A stretch of DNA of 23,257 bases from Acidimicrobiaceae bacterium (lineage in GTDB: Bacteria; Actinomycetota; Acidimicrobiia; Acidimicrobiales; UBA8592). Of the stretch, positions 14,187 through 22,745 are shown one piece after another (position 1 is the stretch's first letter; every line of letters begins with the position of its first letter). Position numbers and translations under genes: made by a program. Below the pieces are notes generated by a model. That model ran no database searches. It was given only the letters and a program-made list of their open reading frames with translations, and was not told the DNA's origin. The stretch covers positions 1 through 23,257 of the forward strand of contig PBMJ01000030.1 of NCBI GenBank assembly GCA_002722525.1, written 5' to 3'.

Positions 14187-14286
14187 ACCAATAGAAATTT
14201 TCTAAAAGACGAACTACCTCACACTATTTTGAAACACAATGCGTATTCGAAAGTTGGAAGCGTCGCTTGTGGAGGTTTCAATAGTA

Positions 14287-14320
14287 AACCCCCGGACGCA
14301 AGGAGAACGATCCGGGGGTT
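14287..14320 (-). terminator. GC-rich 10-bp hairpin, probable terminator of the PLP-enzyme operon
   Basis: aacccccgga (14287-14296) pairs perfectly with tccgggggtt (14311-14320), loop 14 nt. It lies 160 bp past the stop of the minus-strand PLP-enzyme gene and 205 bp before the rhodopsin start. The tail on that strand is TTTACTATT, a weak T-run. Eight Gs at 14334-14341 offer an alternative partner for the C-run. Otherwise 14083-14480 holds only the rhodopsin upstream dyad and no gene I can support. Confidence 0.5.
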
Positions 14321-14480
14321 CCTATGTTTGTAAGGGGGGGGACTTACATAATGAACGTTATCTAACTATTTGTAGAAATTTAGGCGATTGTGACGTTGAT
14401 CACCTGTGGCATTTGTCATGGTTATTTTAGGAATATTTCAGAAAATTCCTAGAAGATTTCCCTGAGCTAACAGTGTAATT

Positions 14481-15413
14481 TTATGATTTATCGATGGTGA
14501 AGTATTTCGATCCATGGTCACAACCCAAAGTCACTACTACCGTGTCCGGTCCTCGTTCCGAAGCTATAGCAAGACCGGCGGAAACATTTAAACCTGTTGA
14601 AGGGCCACAAAGAAGACCTTCTTCAGTAGCAAGTCTTCTGCACATATGAAATGCATCATTCTGATCTATTGCTCGTATCTCACTGCATTGGTTGAGGTTG
14701 AGGAACGGAGGTGTGAATCCTAAACCGATTCCTTCGATCCGATGTGATCCTCCTTCACCGGTAGTGAGAAAAGGTGATTGAAGTGGTTCCAGCCCAATGA
14801 GATCTGGTTGATGCCCGGCTTGATGTAAACCTTTAGCCGTTCCGGTAAAGGCACCACCTGTTCCTACTGCTGCGCAGAAAACGTCTATAGGAGCCCCTAT
14901 TTGATCGGCTATTTCTTGCCCCATCGCCACATAGCCTTCGATAACATCTGGAGATCCGAATTGATCGGCATAGTGAGTATTTGGTTCTTCAGCTATTGCG
15001 TATGCTTTTTCGCGCATAGCAGCAATAAGATCTGGAGTGATTTTCTGATCTTCACTTGGAATGGTGATTACTTCAGCTCCGTAGGCGAGCATCGAATCGA
15101 TTTTCGATTGTGCAAAAGCATCTGAAGAAACGGCTATGAATTGTATGCCGGTTCTGGAGGCAATATGAGCCAAAGACGTTCCGGTACTTCCTCCCGTGTA
15201 TTCGACTAAGCGGCTGCCAGTTGTTATATCTCCTCTAGCGAAAGCATTTTTGAAAACAGCGTAGGCCATCCGATCCTTGTAGCTGCCAGTAGGATTCCCG
15301 CTTTCAAGCTTTAGCCATACTTGCCCTGATGAAGGAGATGAAATATTTTTCAACGGTACCAGCGGGGTGTCACCTATAGCGTGTTCCAGATATAAGTCGA
15401 AGAGCTCTGCCAT
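14481..15413 (-). CDS. PLP-dependent fold-type II enzyme, cysteine synthase-like
   Basis: 310 residues, the usual size for cysteine synthase/CBS-family lyases. NPTGSYKDRM carries the Schiff-base Lys46; GGSTGTSLA (about 73-81) is the substrate carboxylate loop; GTGGAFTG (about 184-191) is the PLP phosphate loop. The C-terminal GPSTGLN segment is the usual Ser-containing site near the pyridine nitrogen. The lysine context (SYKDR) differs from classical CysK and recalls threonine synthase and other beta-replacement or beta-elimination enzymes, so the exact reaction is open. AGGACG precedes the ATG. It starts 14 bp after the SnoaL-like gene, so the two are almost certainly one operon, which suggests a specialised rather than housekeeping role. 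Confidence 0.9.
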   Translation of the reverse strand: MAELFDLYLEHAIGDTPLVPLKNISSPSSGQVWLKLESGNPTGSYKDRMAYAVFKNAFARGDITTGSRLVEYTGGSTGTSLAHIASRTGIQFIAVSSDAFAQSKIDSMLAYGAEVITIPSEDQKITPDLIAAMREKAYAIAEEPNTHYADQFGSPDVIEGYVAMGQEIADQIGAPIDVFCAAVGTGGAFTGTAKGLHQAGHQPDLIGLEPLQSPFLTTGEGGSHRIEGIGLGFTPPFLNLNQCSEIRAIDQNDAFHMCRRLATEEGLLCGPSTGLNVSAGLAIASERGPDTVVVTLGCDHGSKYFTIDKS

Positions 15414-15427
15414 AATTTCGTCCTTTG

Positions 15428-15970
15428 CTATTGATAAACGAGATCTGTTTTATCTCTTTTCCCTTGAATGAATGAGTCCATTGGTAGGGGGAATGCTGTG
15501 GCATCGAGTGGGTTGGAGATAGACCAGTCGTGGACGACGACCCGATGCGCGATTTTCCATTCTCCGTTTCTACGTTCAAATTTGTCGATGTACCGGCCTG
15601 AGAAGAAGTCGAGCCATTCCGTTCCAGCTTCGTCATTTCTTCTGAGATACGCCAGACTGTATGCTTCGGATCTTGCTTTATCTGGATCCGATGGATCTAT
15701 TTCTATTAGTACATTCGCCACAGCGTGTGTCGTGTGGTGTGACCGTTCTCGCAGTGATTTAACAATAAATGCTGCGAAATCCTGGCCGTTTCCTTTCCAA
15801 TGCCCGTGATCATCGAAGCTATCATCGTGGTAACAAGAGCGGATTAGATCTTCGTCAAGACGGTCAACACCTCGCCCGTACCGCATAAGGATATCTCTTA
15901 TCTCTTCCTTATCGGCAGCTTCTAATAGTCGTTGCGGTTCTTGTGATTCCAATTTAGTCCTCCCACTCAT
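15428..15970 (-). CDS. SnoaL/LinA-like (NTF2 fold) protein
   Basis: 180 residues in a cone-shaped alpha+beta NTF2 fold. The opening helix EEIRDILMRYGRGVDRLDED carries Asp36, which falls where LinA dehydrochlorinase has its catalytic Asp. HHTTHAVANV carries His82, where LinA has its His. FSGRYIDKFERRNGEWKIAH is the typical C-terminal strand block. Proteins of this group include dehydrochlorinases, ring-hydroxylating-dioxygenase beta-like subunits and many uncharacterised catabolic hydratases or isomerases. First gene of a minus-strand operon with the PLP enzyme, divergent from the amidohydrolase. The fold is confident; the reaction is not. Confidence 0.88.
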   Translation of the reverse strand: MSGRTKLESQEPQRLLEAADKEEIRDILMRYGRGVDRLDEDLIRSCYHDDSFDDHGHWKGNGQDFAAFIVKSLRERSHHTTHAVANVLIEIDPSDPDKARSEAYSLAYLRRNDEAGTEWLDFFSGRYIDKFERRNGEWKIAHRVVVHDWSISNPLDATAFPLPMDSFIQGKRDKTDLVYQ

Positions 15971-16098
15971 TCCTGATTCTAGATAAGGAAAACAGAGTGC
16001 ACCAAAAAACCAAAGAAACCCTTGTGAATTACTACCGAAGCTATGGGATTAATCTCTTTTGATTTTTAGGACTATGCTTTGAGATAAGGGAGGGATTC

Positions 16099-17109
16099 GT
16101 GACCGGTCTTATTGATGTGCATGGGCATATTGTTCTTGAAGGAAGCTTAGGAGCTGCTGGCCCAACATGCGGCCCTGAACTTGGCGCATATGAAGATGGA
16201 ACCCCCTGGTTCAGAGTCGGAGACTGGCGTCTAGAAGGAGTGCCATATCGTGAATCGCTCTTTATGCAAACAAGCCTCCGATTAGAAGCAATGGATGAAG
16301 CGGGAATCCGGGTTCAAGCACTTTCACCCAATCCCTTGACATACCTACACTGGATCCCAGCTGCTGACGCGATTAATTTCTGTCGAGCCCATAACGAGGA
16401 CCTAGCATCAGTTATTAGTGAACATCCAGATCGGTTCGTGGGCTTTGCTGCGCTTCCCATGCAAGACATTGACGCTGCGATAGCTGAACTTGAGAGAAGT
16501 GTGAATGACTATGGACTCATGGGCGGGTACATCGGAACTGATTTCGGCACTGACTTAGATGATGAGCGTATGGACCCGTTCTACGCTGCGTGCGTTGAAC
16601 TAGACGTTCCCTTATTCCTCCATCCCACTGCATCTGGACTCGACGGTCCACTTCGGGACAAGCGAATGAGAAAATACAGTCTTGATTTAGTCATAGAATT
16701 CTCCTACGAAGAAATGATCGCTACCTCCATGCTTGTCTTTGGAGGAGTTTCACGCCGCTTTCCCCAACTCGATGTTTGCATCTCTCACGGTGGGGGTTCC
16801 ACGATGATGCATCGGGCAAAACTTCGGGCTTTAGCTGAACGCCGCCCATCCTCTCCGGAATGGATCAGAGAACCAGGTGCATTCGATACTGCTTTAAATC
16901 GCCTCTGGTTTGACTGTCATGTAACCGGTGACAAAGAATTTGACTTTGCCATTGAACAAATCGGGACAGAGCGTCTTGTATTTGGAACAAATTTTGGTGG
17001 CTGGGATAAAGGAACGTTGCGTCACGTTGATGGCTTAACTGAAAAGCTCAACGAAAATGCTGTTGATTTACTTCGTCTTAAAAAACGAGCGGCTCACCTA
17101 CTTGACTGA
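16099..17109 (+). CDS. Amidohydrolase-2 family protein, ACMSD-like decarboxylase or hydrolase
   Basis: 336 residues, TIM-barrel metal enzyme. The opening IDVHGH gives the HxH metal pair (His8, His10). PLFLHPTASGLDGP holds the barrel His near residue 175, and ISHGGG the later His near 230. The last metal-site segment reads GTNFGGWD, where family members commonly have GTDFP, so the final Asp is replaced by Asn at that place; Asp further on may serve. The middle KYSLDLVIEFSYEEM region is typical of aminocarboxymuconate-semialdehyde decarboxylase-like enzymes of aromatic breakdown. The start is GTG at 16099, four bases after AGGGAGGG. Divergent from the SnoaL/PLP operon across 128 bp. Confidence 0.88.
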   Translation: MTGLIDVHGHIVLEGSLGAAGPTCGPELGAYEDGTPWFRVGDWRLEGVPYRESLFMQTSLRLEAMDEAGIRVQALSPNPLTYLHWIPAADAINFCRAHNEDLASVISEHPDRFVGFAALPMQDIDAAIAELERSVNDYGLMGGYIGTDFGTDLDDERMDPFYAACVELDVPLFLHPTASGLDGPLRDKRMRKYSLDLVIEFSYEEMIATSMLVFGGVSRRFPQLDVCISHGGGSTMMHRAKLRALAERRPSSPEWIREPGAFDTALNRLWFDCHVTGDKEFDFAIEQIGTERLVFGTNFGGWDKGTLRHVDGLTEKLNENAVDLLRLKKRAAHLLD

Positions 17110-17162
17110 CACCGACGTAACGAACAAATGGTTTCAAAAAATGAACCCACCGAGCTTATCGT

Positions 17163-17636
17163 TTAGTTTTCGTCAGCAGCGCTGAACCGGTCCAATAATT
17201 CTCCGGTACCGAGAGTACTTCCATCACCCGCGCCGATTGTGACAGCGGGCCAGTGCCCGTCAGCGAAGATCACTAAAACCGTAACTCCTTCTGGTCCAGC
17301 AATAAGAGGACCGTAGCCTCTATTCGCGAGACCGATTCGAATATCACCGGGGTAGAGCCACTTCCCACTCACTTTTTGTGTGCCTTCTAAAATAATTTCT
17401 GAATAGTCACAAGCATGAGTATGGGCTTCAATTCTACAATCAGGCGGAAAATAAGCTTTAAAAACAGTTGGAGAGGACTCAAGAGAGGGGAGGCCTATTC
17501 GGTATGAACTGGTTTCGACACCGGTCGCTTCAATAGTTATTTCACCGATATTTTCCCATGACGTAACAACATGACCTCTACGAACAAGTTCGCTTTCAAT
17601 ATCCTCAGTACTTTGATGAGTAACTTCCCCTGCCAT
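17163..17636 (-). CDS. Cupin-domain protein, unknown substrate
   Basis: 157 residues with a single cupin barrel (about 55-130). Motif 1, PPDCRIEAHTHACDYSEIIL, gives His72, His74 and Glu80 as metal ligands. In motif 2, YPGDIRIGLANRGYGPL, the usual ligand His appears to be replaced (Tyr108 region), so metal binding would be through three residues. Related small cupins act as oxygenases, isomerases or ligand sensors in catabolic clusters; the role here is not determined. Convergent with the amidohydrolase (53 bp between stops) and divergent from the solute-binding lipoprotein across 135 bp, so it may share control with the latter. Confidence 0.8.
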   Translation of the reverse strand: MAGEVTHQSTEDIESELVRRGHVVTSWENIGEITIEATGVETSSYRIGLPSLESSPTVFKAYFPPDCRIEAHTHACDYSEIILEGTQKVSGKWLYPGDIRIGLANRGYGPLIAGPEGVTVLVIFADGHWPAVTIGAGDGSTLGTGELLDRFSAADEN

Positions 17637-17722
17637 GGTTCTAATCTAAGCTACGCCTGCATCGATTACAAAAACTCTATGCCTGTTTCCGTTCTTAGAT
17701 AAGCCCTAATGTTTTCTTTGTA

Positions 17723-17738
17723 TAACTTACAAGTTATG
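17723..17738. promoter_or_regulatory. 16-bp palindrome in a divergent promoter region
   Basis: ATAACTT-AC-AAGTTAT, a perfect 7+2+7 dyad, located 34 bp before the solute-binding lipoprotein start and 87 bp before the cupin start. Well placed for an operator controlling one or both genes. Confidence 0.45.
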
Positions 17739-17771
17739 TTTCTTCCATATTAGGATCACACGGGGGCCACC

Positions 17772-20234
17772 ATGAAAAAAATCTATTACCCATTTCTAGC
17801 CTTTCTTGTTCTTTTGCCTGCATGCGGAGGAAAATCAAGCGAGGAAAATTCACTTTCCGAAGCAGACACTGCAGTAGAAGTAGCGGATAATGATTTTGCC
17901 ATAGAGCTAAGTAATAATCTCATAACGCGGGACGGTATTGATCCTGACACTGCATTATGTTTTGCAACGGAAACAGTCAATACTTTTGGAGAGGATCGCC
18001 TACGGGAATGGGGATTTAGCGAAGATTCCTTCACCATTGATGTTGAGAATCTTCCCATGGAAAAAATATCGAAAGATGAGCTTCGAGAACTCCTTTCAAA
18101 GGAAAGAACTGGGAAATGCTTTTCTTCAGAATTCTTACAGGAAATATTTCAGACCGATCTTGGATATTCACTTTCAACTGATACGACAGATTGTCTCATG
18201 GAAATAAGATCGTCAGACTGGTTAATTAATGGGCTCCATGCTGATTCAAGTTTTGAAGACTCTCCGGAATTTTTAAATTATCTCGTTAGTGAATGCCCTA
18301 ATTTTGTAGCTGATATTTTGGTTTCAGAGCTTGGAATACCTCAGGAAGAGGCTCTATGTATAGGTGAGAATACTTCTGGAGATACCTATGCGCTTTTTGC
18401 TCAAAGCATAATAACCCCATCGGATGAGGTCTCTGAAGAAATAGAGGAAGCGTTAATCGAATTTCTTGAGATTGCCACTGAATGTGGGATTGACCTTTTA
18501 GATACTGCAGATTCGATCGATGAAGAAGCATATACCTATGGGGATGATCCTACGTTAGATGAGCTTTGGGAAAGTTGTTTAAACAGTAGCGGAACCAGTA
18601 ATAGGGAAGCATGCGATGAGTTGTTTTGGAACTCTCCAAGCGGTTCAGAATATGAAGCGCTTGGAGCTTGCCTTGAGGCTATCTGGGGGGAGTGGGATAC
18701 AACACTCGGTGAATGTAATGATCCGTTTACATATGGTGACAGCCCTGTTTTAGATGAGCTTTGGGAACGTTGCTTAAACGGAAATAAGGACGTATGCACC
18801 GACTTGTATTTTGATGCCCCATACGATTCAGAATACGCACAACTTGGTAACTGTCTTAACGAGATCTGGGGGGAGTGGGATACAACACTCGGTGAATGTA
18901 ATGATCCGTTTACATATGGTGACAGCCCTGTTTTAGATGAGCTTTGGGAACGTTGTGTAAACGGCGATACGGATGTATGCGATGAGCTGTATTGGAGTTC
19001 CCCGATTGATTCGGATTACTCAATACTCGGAGATTGCCTCTTATCTGAACAACGAGAATGGGATTTTGAATCGAATGAATGTATTTTCGGCGATCCTTTG
19101 AATATCGGAACGTTACTTCCCGAGACCGGCGCACTGGCATTTTTGTCTGAGCCGCTTGTCTTGGCAGTTGATATGGCTATACGTGACATTAACGCCGCTG
19201 GTGGTGTCAATGGCGTTCTCGTTACTTTAACAAAGGGTGATTCGGGTACTGATCCCGATATTGCCAATACTACGGTTGACCGGTTGTTGACTGAGGGAGT
19301 AGATGCGATTATTGGTGCTGCTGCTTCGAGTATTACTGGTTCAGTGATCGGAAAAATTACCTCGGCCCCTGTCGTCCAGTGTTCACCCTCGAACACGGCC
19401 ACTGGTTTGGGTACATCTGGTGACGACGGATACTACTTCCGCACCGCACCGTCTGATGATCTTCAAGCGCCAGCTCTCGCTGATGAAGTACTCTACGACG
19501 GCTATTCAAATGTTGCTATTGTAAGTCGAGCTGATGACTATGGTGTTGGCTTTATCGAAGAGTTTGAACCTTATATCGAAAATGGTGGCGGAACTATCGT
19601 TTACAGCACACCGTATGCTCCAGAAGCTACAAGCTTTGATGATGTAGTGTCAGATGTGATTGCTTCTGGCCCTGACGCTGTGGTAATTATTGCCTTCGAA
19701 GAAGGTGTCCAGATAATCCAAACAATGGTTGAGCAAGGTGCAGGTCCACAGGACATCCAGATTTACATTACGGATGGTATGGCAACTGGAAGTCTTGGTG
19801 AACTGATCGACCCGAATAATCCTAGTATTGCTGAGGGCATCAAAGGAACAGCCCCAGCTATTGCACCCATGTCGGGTGCCGCATTCTTCCCAGATGCTTT
19901 TGCCGAGTTCGCTCCAGGTGTGCCTACGATCTTTTCCGCTCACTCATATGACTGTGCGATTCTGATTGCTCTTGCTGCTGAAGCTGCCGGATCAAATGAT
20001 TCTGCTGACATTGCTGCCCAAATGGTAGCGGTAAGCCGAAATGGTGAGCCGTGTTCAACATTCGCTGAATGTAAAATCTTGCTCGCAGGTGGAGCTGATA
20101 TTGATTACGAAGGTGCATCAGGGTGGATTGATTTCCTCGATGTTGGTGAACCATCAGTAGCTAGCTATGACATATATGAATATGACGCCGATGGCGAACA
20201 GCAAGTTATCGATGAACTTACCTTTGGGCCGTAA
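17772..20234 (+). CDS. Branched-chain-type solute-binding lipoprotein with N-terminal Cys-rich repeats
   Basis: 820 residues, about twice the usual length. Lipobox LPAC (Cys18). Residues about 42-245 are an acidic helical region with paired Cys. Residues 255-438 are three tandem units of about 61: TYGD.P.LDELWE.C, then AC or VC with DELY/DELF, then YE.LG.CL and EW, each with four Cys, probably disulfide-linked. The unit recalls a Cys motif seen in actinobacterial secreted and kinase proteins. From 441 to the end is a Peripla_BP_6 (LivK-like) domain: IGTLLPETGALAFL, VDMAIRDINAAGGVNG, then QCSPSNTA and YYFRTAPSD. No permease or ATPase gene is next to it. GGGGG upstream of the ATG marks the ribosome site. 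Confidence 0.9.
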   Translation: MKKIYYPFLAFLVLLPACGGKSSEENSLSEADTAVEVADNDFAIELSNNLITRDGIDPDTALCFATETVNTFGEDRLREWGFSEDSFTIDVENLPMEKISKDELRELLSKERTGKCFSSEFLQEIFQTDLGYSLSTDTTDCLMEIRSSDWLINGLHADSSFEDSPEFLNYLVSECPNFVADILVSELGIPQEEALCIGENTSGDTYALFAQSIITPSDEVSEEIEEALIEFLEIATECGIDLLDTADSIDEEAYTYGDDPTLDELWESCLNSSGTSNREACDELFWNSPSGSEYEALGACLEAIWGEWDTTLGECNDPFTYGDSPVLDELWERCLNGNKDVCTDLYFDAPYDSEYAQLGNCLNEIWGEWDTTLGECNDPFTYGDSPVLDELWERCVNGDTDVCDELYWSSPIDSDYSILGDCLLSEQREWDFESNECIFGDPLNIGTLLPETGALAFLSEPLVLAVDMAIRDINAAGGVNGVLVTLTKGDSGTDPDIANTTVDRLLTEGVDAIIGAAASSITGSVIGKITSAPVVQCSPSNTATGLGTSGDDGYYFRTAPSDDLQAPALADEVLYDGYSNVAIVSRADDYGVGFIEEFEPYIENGGGTIVYSTPYAPEATSFDDVVSDVIASGPDAVVIIAFEEGVQIIQTMVEQGAGPQDIQIYITDGMATGSLGELIDPNNPSIAEGIKGTAPAIAPMSGAAFFPDAFAEFAPGVPTIFSAHSYDCAILIALAAEAAGSNDSADIAAQMVAVSRNGEPCSTFAECKILLAGGADIDYEGASGWIDFLDVGEPSVASYDIYEYDADGEQQVIDELTFGP
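18681..18955 (+). repeat. 92-bp perfect direct repeat, period 183 bp
   Basis: 18681-18772 and 18864-18955 are identical base for base. The 183-bp period equals the 61-codon protein unit, so repeats two and three were duplicated or converted recently. The intervening 91 bp differ clearly, which points to gene conversion within an older duplication or selection on the conserved half. Confidence 0.92.
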
Positions 20235-20289
20235 TCAAAACAGAGTTAGAGCAAAATTAGATAAAGCTATGGCAGAGAAGTCTGGGAAA

Positions 20290-20321
20290 GATAACGGGGA
20301 GACATTTTTTTCGAAGTTATC
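20290..20321. other. Weak dyad in a convergent gap
   Basis: GATAAC (20290-20295) and GTTATC (20316-20321) with a 20-nt loop containing a T7 run, between the convergent solute-binding and SnoaL-like genes. It may act as a terminator for either strand, but it is weak. Confidence 0.25.
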
Positions 20322-20336
20322 GACTACTAATTAATT

Positions 20337-20780
20337 TTACCTAAAACCGAGAACTTTTTGATTTCCTTCAGTCCAATCGAGCATTAATTGTCTCTCAGTG
20401 ATACGCCATTCGCCACCGACCCGGATTAATTTATCTATATACCTGCCAGCCATAACATAGTTATCGCCTCCTTCAGTTCCGTTCAATGTGTGTTGGGCAT
20501 GAAGATAACAACGAGATGTAGCCGTATTTCCATCGATGGATACCTGATGATTCGAAACAATATGTTGAGACGAAGATAAACCTCCAAGCGTCCTCTCAAT
20601 TTTTCCCCTTATTTCATCGATCCCATTTAAGTATCTTGTGTCAATAATGAACACTGCATCTTCAGTAAAGACCTCTTGAAGGTTTTCCCGCGGGCCATGG
20701 TCAATAATCCATGTGTAGGCGATAGTGAGATCAATAATTCTCTGCTTTTCTTCGAGTTGGTTAGTTTGTTTTCCAGTCAT
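20337..20780 (-). CDS. SnoaL/LinA-like (NTF2 fold) protein, second copy
   Basis: 147 residues. The opening helix IIDLTIAYTWIIDHGPRENL places Asp27 at the LinA-type catalytic Asp, and SSQHIVSNHQV gives His73 at the catalytic His. GRYIDKLIRVGGEWRITERQ is the matching C-terminal strand. It resembles the 15428 protein in architecture but diverges in sequence and lacks its N-terminal extension, so it is a paralogue rather than a recent copy. AAAGGGATCAC before the ATG is a good ribosome site. It follows the P450 by 73 bp on the same strand, suggesting it processes the P450 product or a related intermediate. The reaction is unknown. Confidence 0.87.
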   Translation of the reverse strand: MTGKQTNQLEEKQRIIDLTIAYTWIIDHGPRENLQEVFTEDAVFIIDTRYLNGIDEIRGKIERTLGGLSSSQHIVSNHQVSIDGNTATSRCYLHAQHTLNGTEGGDNYVMAGRYIDKLIRVGGEWRITERQLMLDWTEGNQKVLGFR

Positions 20781-20853
20781 GTGATCCCTTTGCTATTCGT
20801 TTTAGAAATATCGGAGGTAGCATCCACGCACTTTTATATTCTTTCACTGCATA

Positions 20854-22068
20854 TTATTTTTGAAAAGACACGGTTAGTTCTTTTACGGCAAAGAATGAAT
20901 TACGGGCCTGAATAACCGGACCTTGCTGATTCTCTTGAAGACTTGGTCTGCCTAGGCGTTCAAGAATTCTTTTTGACCCGACTATGGCTTCGTTTCGCGC
21001 TAGTTCATACCCGATACAGAAATGTTTTCCAAGCCCGAAGCCAAAATGACCGCTTCGTTCGCTATCTTTTGAAACTCCGGACCGATTCTCTTTTCCGAGA
21101 TTCATGTCAGGTCGATAAAGATCAAAACTCAATGGGTCCTTAAAGACAGTTGGATCTAAATGCGCTGCAGCTATACAGGCTCGAACTTTTCCGCCTTCTG
21201 GAATTTCTACTCCATGTATCTCCACTGGCCGAGTAGAGAATCGATCTTCGCTTATAACCGCTGGCGTTCTTCTCATCGTTTCGCTGAAAGCATTTTCCCA
21301 TAACGAATCATCATCAAGCACAGCTTCCAATACTTCGGGGTGGTTCAGGACGTTCCACCACATATTTGCTATTGCTTTATCAGTTGTTTCGCCTCCCGCG
21401 ATAAATAGAAGTCCACAAAATGCGGTAATTTCTTCATCTGTTAACCGTTCTCCTTCTATCTCCGCTCTCGCTATTTTTGCAATATGGTCGTTACGGTCGG
21501 GATGGTCTACTTCGTTAAGCAATGGTGCTATGTGACTACAAAACGCGGCACTAGCGTTAAGCCCTTTCTGTCGTAACTCTGGAGAATCATTCAAACCTAT
21601 AATCATCGCAGTGACCCATTGACGGAAAAGCTGGCCATCGCCCTCCATCCCAAGTATCGCTGAAATAACATCCACGGGAAGTTGTGAACTAAATTCACCA
21701 ACTAAAGAGATTGTCTCAGTGCTTGCGAAATTATCAATAAGATTGCTGACACAATCCTCAATCAATTGTTCGTAGGACTTCAACCTATTACCAACAAAAT
21801 CGGGGGCGACAATTTTTCTACGCACAACATGTCCATAATCATCCCGAGAAATAAGTGTTGGCCCTACTACCTGGCCAGTCGTTAACTCATAGGTTGATGA
21901 GGAAAACGTTTCATAATCAATGAAAATATCTTTGACATCTTCATAACGAGATACCCACCACATATTTGAGATGTCGTCGTAAAAGACAGGGAAGTCATTT
22001 CGCATCTCTTCCCAGACTTTCTCTGGTTTTTTTCTATAATCATCGGAATATAACGCTGATGAATCCAT
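20854..22068 (-). CDS. Cytochrome P450 monooxygenase
   Basis: 404 residues from ATG 22068, the typical bacterial length; the frame is open to a GTG at 22155, but the extra 29 residues look non-coding. I-helix FIAGGETTDKA replaces the usual acid-Thr pair with Glu-Thr. ETMRR is the K-helix ExxR. The heme loop FGFGLGKHFCIGYELAR carries the axial Cys. These are all the conserved residues needed for catalysis. Uses O2 and an outside ferredoxin/reductase to hydroxylate a hydrophobic substrate; no redox partner gene is adjacent. First gene of a minus-strand pair with the SnoaL-like protein, divergent from a small lipoprotein. The substrate may be steroid-, terpene- or aromatic-like; the sequence alone does not tell. 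Confidence 0.93.
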   Translation of the reverse strand: MDSSALYSDDYRKKPEKVWEEMRNDFPVFYDDISNMWWVSRYEDVKDIFIDYETFSSSTYELTTGQVVGPTLISRDDYGHVVRRKIVAPDFVGNRLKSYEQLIEDCVSNLIDNFASTETISLVGEFSSQLPVDVISAILGMEGDGQLFRQWVTAMIIGLNDSPELRQKGLNASAAFCSHIAPLLNEVDHPDRNDHIAKIARAEIEGERLTDEEITAFCGLLFIAGGETTDKAIANMWWNVLNHPEVLEAVLDDDSLWENAFSETMRRTPAVISEDRFSTRPVEIHGVEIPEGGKVRACIAAAHLDPTVFKDPLSFDLYRPDMNLGKENRSGVSKDSERSGHFGFGLGKHFCIGYELARNEAIVGSKRILERLGRPSLQENQQGPVIQARNSFFAVKELTVSFQK

Positions 22069-22169
22069 GCCAAAAGGTATCCTAAAATTTAAATCCCCGC
22101 TAAAGAAACCTGCAGAAACGCGTAGCTTCAAAGCCGATAAGAGCGTTAGCGCCACTAACGTTTACATGT

Positions 22170-22631
22170 ATGAAGCGAATAATCGGACTCATCTTTGTTC
22201 TTATACTTACAGCATGCAGCGGGTCCAGTCCCGGAGTTGATCAACAAGGAGCGGAAAAGGTTCAAAGAGATACCACGTCGGTGTACATCGGTGTTTGTGA
22301 TTCATTGGAATCGTTTGATCAATGCCCCGCTCCCTTACCAGCAGAGCTTATGGATATTCAACAAGAGCTTATCGGAGAAATTAGAGCTGAATCAGTCCCA
22401 TACCTACAGAGAATGTATCTAGTAAACTGCGTATCCAGAGCTGATGTGAATCTTGATCGGACTGAAGTTGCCACAACCTGTCGGTGCTTATACCAGGGGC
22501 TCGTTAACCATTTGAGGTCACAAGGAACCGAAACGCAGGCGGTCCTCTGGTTTATCGAGTTGGAGGAGAGGACTTCTGAAGGGAAAGTACCTTCAGCGTG
22601 GGCCATGGATGTCTATATCGCTTGTGCATAA
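22170..22631 (+). CDS. Small lipoprotein, unknown function
   Basis: 153 residues. Short signal peptide MKRIIGLIFVLILTAC with Cys16, then a brief Ser/Gln-rich spacer. The mature domain has six Cys (GVCDS, DQCPA, VNCVS, TCRC, IACA), helical segments and a DVY.AC end, suggesting a disulfide-stabilised helical domain. Family not recognised. TAACGT (22156-22161) lies eight bases before the ATG, which has no Shine-Dalgarno, so the mRNA may be leaderless. Divergent from the P450 across about 100 bp. Confidence 0.75.
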   Translation: MKRIIGLIFVLILTACSGSSPGVDQQGAEKVQRDTTSVYIGVCDSLESFDQCPAPLPAELMDIQQELIGEIRAESVPYLQRMYLVNCVSRADVNLDRTEVATTCRCLYQGLVNHLRSQGTETQAVLWFIELEERTSEGKVPSAWAMDVYIACA

Positions 22632-22745
22632 ACGTGAAAATGATCTTTGCGAATTAGAGCATATGAAGGGAACACGAATAACGTAACTACTGGTCTGGAA
22701 ACCTGATACAGATGTTAGCGTTGGATTGTGGACAGCCCTATTCCA

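Noticed and set aside
14287..14320. Riboswitch (guanidine-type) or SRP RNA
   Set aside because: The loop lacks the conserved ACGR or GGAAG elements and there is only one stem; terminator or leader hairpin is simpler.
14239..14430. 63-codon plus frame upstream of rhodopsin
   Set aside because: It runs through the GC-rich hairpin and G8 run, has no ribosome site and no recognisable content.
22069..22155. N-terminal extension of the P450 to a GTG at 22155
   Set aside because: The extra 29 residues have no P450 similarity, the ATG at 22068 gives the normal length, and the extension would crowd the divergent promoter.
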